NCBI RefSeq assembly: GCF_004959765.1
Contig: NZ_SJZD01000003.1
Location: 1 to 64,000, forward strand
DNA length: 64,000 bases
From: Flavobacterium sp. H122
GTDB lineage: Bacteria > Bacteroidota > Bacteroidia > Flavobacteriales > Flavobacteriaceae
Reading direction: 5' to 3'
Shown here: positions 62,071 through 64,000 of the stretch, one piece after another
Layout of the letters: each line of letters starts with the position of its first letter
Numbering within the stretch: the first letter of the stretch is position 1
The notes under the pieces: model-generated
What the model saw: only the letters and a program-made list of their open reading frames with translations
Databases searched by the model: none
What the model was told of the DNA's origin: nothing
Program-made: the position numbers and the translations under genes

Positions 62071-63894
62071 ATGGGTTTAGTTACCGCAAAAGAAGTTGCA
62101 AAAGCGATTAAAACTGATAAATACGGTCCGTTAGGAACCTTTTCGGGATGGTTGCTTACAAAAGTGCTTCAAATTTCTACTCTTAATAAAATTTATGACA
62201 GGAATAAACATTTGAAAGATGTTGAATTCCTGAATGCTATTTTGGATGAGTTTCAGATTAAATTTGAAATTCCTGAAGAGGATTTAAAGCGTTTGCCTAA
62301 AGAAGGGCCGTACATTACTATTTCCAATCATCCGCTTGGAGGAATTGACGGCATTTTACTTTTAAAATTGATGTTGGAGCGCGAGCCCAATTTCAAAATT
62401 ATAGCCAATTTTTTATTACACCGCATAGAGCCTTTGAAGCCCTATATTATGCCTGTAAATCCTTTTGAAACGCATAAGGATGCCAAATCCAGTGTAATAG
62501 GATTGAAGGAGACTTTCCGTCATTTGAGTGATGGTAAGCCGTTAGGGATGTTTCCAGCAGGTGAGGTTTCCACCTACCGGGATGGTAAATTAGTGGTTGA
62601 TAAAGAATGGGAGGAAGGTGCCATAAAAGTTATCCGAAAAGCCCAGGTGCCGGTTATTCCTATCTATTTCCACGCTAAGAACAGCAAGCTGTTTTATTTC
62701 CTGTCAAAAATAAGTGATACTTTACGTACTGCTAAACTGCCTTCTGAGTTATTGACGCAAAAAGACAGGGTTATTAAAGTCCGTATCGGGAAACCGATTT
62801 CTGTTGCAGAGCAGAATGAATATCAAACGCTTGAAGATTACACTGAATTTTTAAGAAAGAAAACCTATATGCTTGCTAATGCTTTTGCTGAAGAGCCTAA
62901 GCTGTTGCAGGCACCTATTATAAAAACAACTGCCAAGCCTGCAAAAACTATAGTTACCGGGGCTAATCAGGGCAAAATGATTGAAGAAGTTGAAAAACTC
63001 CGACAAAAAGATGCCCGTTTACTGCAAAGTAAAAATTATGAAGTATTCTTGACCGAAGCTTCAGAAATTCCTAATATTTTACATGAAATAGGAAGGTTGC
63101 GTGAAGTTACTTTCCGTGCAGTAGGTGAAGGGACGAACGAATCGATTGACCTTGATAAGTTTGACAAGTATTACCATCATATGTTTTTATGGGATGATGA
63201 TACGAAGCAAATTGCCGGGGCTTATCGTATGGGGTTAGGGTCAAGGATTTATGCCAAGTATGGTATAAATGGTTTTTATTTACAGGATTTATTCCGTTTT
63301 GAGCCTGAATTGTATGACATGATGAGCAAGTCTATCGAAATGGGTCGTGCTTTCATTATAAATGAGTACCAGCAAAAACCAATGCCTTTATTCCTGCTTT
63401 GGAAAGGAATCGTGCATACTACCTTACGTTATCCTGAGCATAAATTCCTGATAGGAGGGGTAAGTATCAGTAATCAGTTTTCTGAATTCTCAAAATCATT
63501 GATGATTGAATTCATGAAATCCAATTTCTATGATCCTTATGTGGCGCAGTATATACATCCTAAAAAGGAGTATAAAGTCAAACTAAAAGATGCTGATAAA
63601 GACTTTGTATTCAATGAAGCCGAATCAGATTTGAATAAATTTGATAAAATTATTGATGAAGTTGAACCGGGGAATCTGCGTTTGCCCGTTTTGATTAAAA
63701 AATACATAAAGCAAAATGCCAGAGTAGTGGCTTTTAATGTTGATCCTTTATTTAATAATGCTGTTGACGGTTTGATGTATATTAGAATTGCTGATTTACC
63801 TGAAAGTACGGTGAAACCTGTAATGGAAGAATTTCAGGCAGAATTGGAAAGAAAACTGGCAGAAGAAAATAATCATAAAAAAACCGAGGAATAA
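62071..63894 (+). CDS. olsF: Bifunctional acyltransferase, OlsF-like (aminolipid synthesis)
   Basis: A 607-residue fusion. The N-terminal lyso-lipid acyltransferase domain (about 1-280) has NHPLGGID (86-93) and MFPAGEVSTYRDG; the C-terminal GNAT/hemolysin-type domain (about 330-560) has LREVTFRAVGEGTNESIDLDKFDKYYHHMFLWDDD. This order is that of OlsF, which N-acylates ornithine and then O-acylates the product to form ornithine lipid. In Bacteroidota, glycine or related lipids are also possible products. A bidirectional terminator follows. Confidence 0.78.
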   Translation: MGLVTAKEVAKAIKTDKYGPLGTFSGWLLTKVLQISTLNKIYDRNKHLKDVEFLNAILDEFQIKFEIPEEDLKRLPKEGPYITISNHPLGGIDGILLLKLMLEREPNFKIIANFLLHRIEPLKPYIMPVNPFETHKDAKSSVIGLKETFRHLSDGKPLGMFPAGEVSTYRDGKLVVDKEWEEGAIKVIRKAQVPVIPIYFHAKNSKLFYFLSKISDTLRTAKLPSELLTQKDRVIKVRIGKPISVAEQNEYQTLEDYTEFLRKKTYMLANAFAEEPKLLQAPIIKTTAKPAKTIVTGANQGKMIEEVEKLRQKDARLLQSKNYEVFLTEASEIPNILHEIGRLREVTFRAVGEGTNESIDLDKFDKYYHHMFLWDDDTKQIAGAYRMGLGSRIYAKYGINGFYLQDLFRFEPELYDMMSKSIEMGRAFIINEYQQKPMPLFLLWKGIVHTTLRYPEHKFLIGGVSISNQFSEFSKSLMIEFMKSNFYDPYVAQYIHPKKEYKVKLKDADKDFVFNEAESDLNKFDKIIDEVEPGNLRLPVLIKKYIKQNARVVAFNVDPLFNNAVDGLMYIRIADLPESTVKPVMEEFQAELERKLAEENNHKKTEE

Positions 63895-63908
63895 CCCTCG
63901 GTTTTTTG
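63881..63908. terminator. Bidirectional terminator
   Basis: AAACCGAGG (63881-63889) pairs with CCTCGGTTT (63896-63904), with A-runs before and T-runs after. It serves both the acyltransferase gene and the convergent TM2-domain gene and covers the stop codon of the former. Confidence 0.88.
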
Positions 63909-63909
63909 T

Positions 63910-64000
63910 TTAGAACCAGGGTTTTTTATTTAGCTGGTAAGTGTTGTAAAACTCTTCATCAGTTTTTGTCAGATATATAATTCCTTCTATAAGGCCTATA
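63910..64000 (-). CDS. TM2-domain membrane protein, C-terminal end only
   Basis: Translation of the minus strand from the window edge reads IGLIEGIIYLTKTDEEFYNTYQLNKKPWF then stop at 63910. This is the end of a TM2-domain protein (second helix and the conserved PWF-type tail). The rest lies outside the window. Confidence 0.7.
   Translation of the reverse strand, partial: IGLIEGIIYLTKTDEEFYNTYQLNKKPWF

Noticed and set aside
1..64000. CRISPR array, prophage, rRNA operon or intact insertion sequence
   Set aside because: No regularly spaced direct repeats, phage structural genes, rRNA sequence or transposase frames were seen.

Overview
The window is AT-rich chromosomal DNA from a member of the Bacteroidota, almost certainly the family Flavobacteriaceae (Flavobacterium or a close relative). 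The evidence is a SprE/PorW-type gliding and type IX secretion lipoprotein, flavobacterial DUF families (6341, 6427, 4254, 6168, 4292), promoter -7 boxes of the form TANNTTTG, an F-type ATP synthase cluster without atpD and atpC, and an SDR-type threonine dehydrogenase. No rRNA, tRNA, CRISPR array, phage or intact insertion sequence was recognised.

Layout. 1-823 holds no supported gene. 824-5494: two small conserved membrane-protein genes, upp, DUF4254, a family 9 glycosyltransferase and a PaaE-like flavin/2Fe-2S reductase. 5656-14518: sprE, bactofilin, atpZ, a DUF6168-like gene and atpB-E-F-H-A-G. 14637-17128: a secreted protein, a decayed S9 peptidase remnant, a GNAT and a lipoprotein. 17154-23602: an envelope run (flippase, dut, sugar nucleotidyltransferase, TPR protein, DUF4292 lipoprotein, EnvC-like protein). 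24032-25202: a small stress-like cassette. 25316-32092: SnoaL-like protein, threonine dehydrogenase, lipoprotein, mfd, ACT protein, yraN. 32149-43653: LD-carboxypeptidase, metG, ferritin with a Cys/Lys-rich partner, HAD, CAT-like, membrane AraC regulator, DJ-1 fusion, histone-deacetylase fold, bacilliredoxin, PlsC, acyl-ACP desaturase, HD hydrolase. 43722-56734: a serine hydrolase, then a heme locus with an AraC regulator, hemH, hemJ, a histidine kinase and an enoyl-CoA hydratase on the minus strand, divergent from hemA-C-D-E-GNAT-F-(four-helix protein)-B. 56826-64000: cytochrome c lipoprotein, ogt, aldo/keto reductase, OmpA lipoprotein, barrel protein, xth, an OlsF-like fused acyltransferase and the end of a TM2-domain gene.

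How the genes work together. The heme locus covers the route from glutamyl-tRNA to protoheme except glutamate-1-semialdehyde aminotransferase. Its regulator is encoded next to two 11-bp direct repeats 21 bp apart upstream of hemA, which are good candidate operators. The ATP synthase cluster supplies F0 and most of F1; beta and epsilon must be encoded elsewhere. The 17-24 kb run looks like cell-surface assembly.

Most unusual signal. hemD, hemF and hemB each carry, in frame, a short word of one related family (TTCGAC, 2-3 bases, GCTCAG, in either orientation). Between hemF and hemB sits a gene for a four-helix-bundle protein of the 23S-rRNA-intervening-sequence family. It is enclosed by a 16-bp perfect inverted repeat plus a further matching block, and the left arm supplies the last codons and stop of hemF. 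Together these suggest that small repeat elements have colonised a heme operon and been tolerated inside its proteins, with an intervening-sequence-like element now in an mRNA. Other degenerate word-like or palindromic repeats sit in spacers at 13.6, 19.1, 30.9, 32.1, 33.2, 52.7, 56.7 and 57.2 kb.
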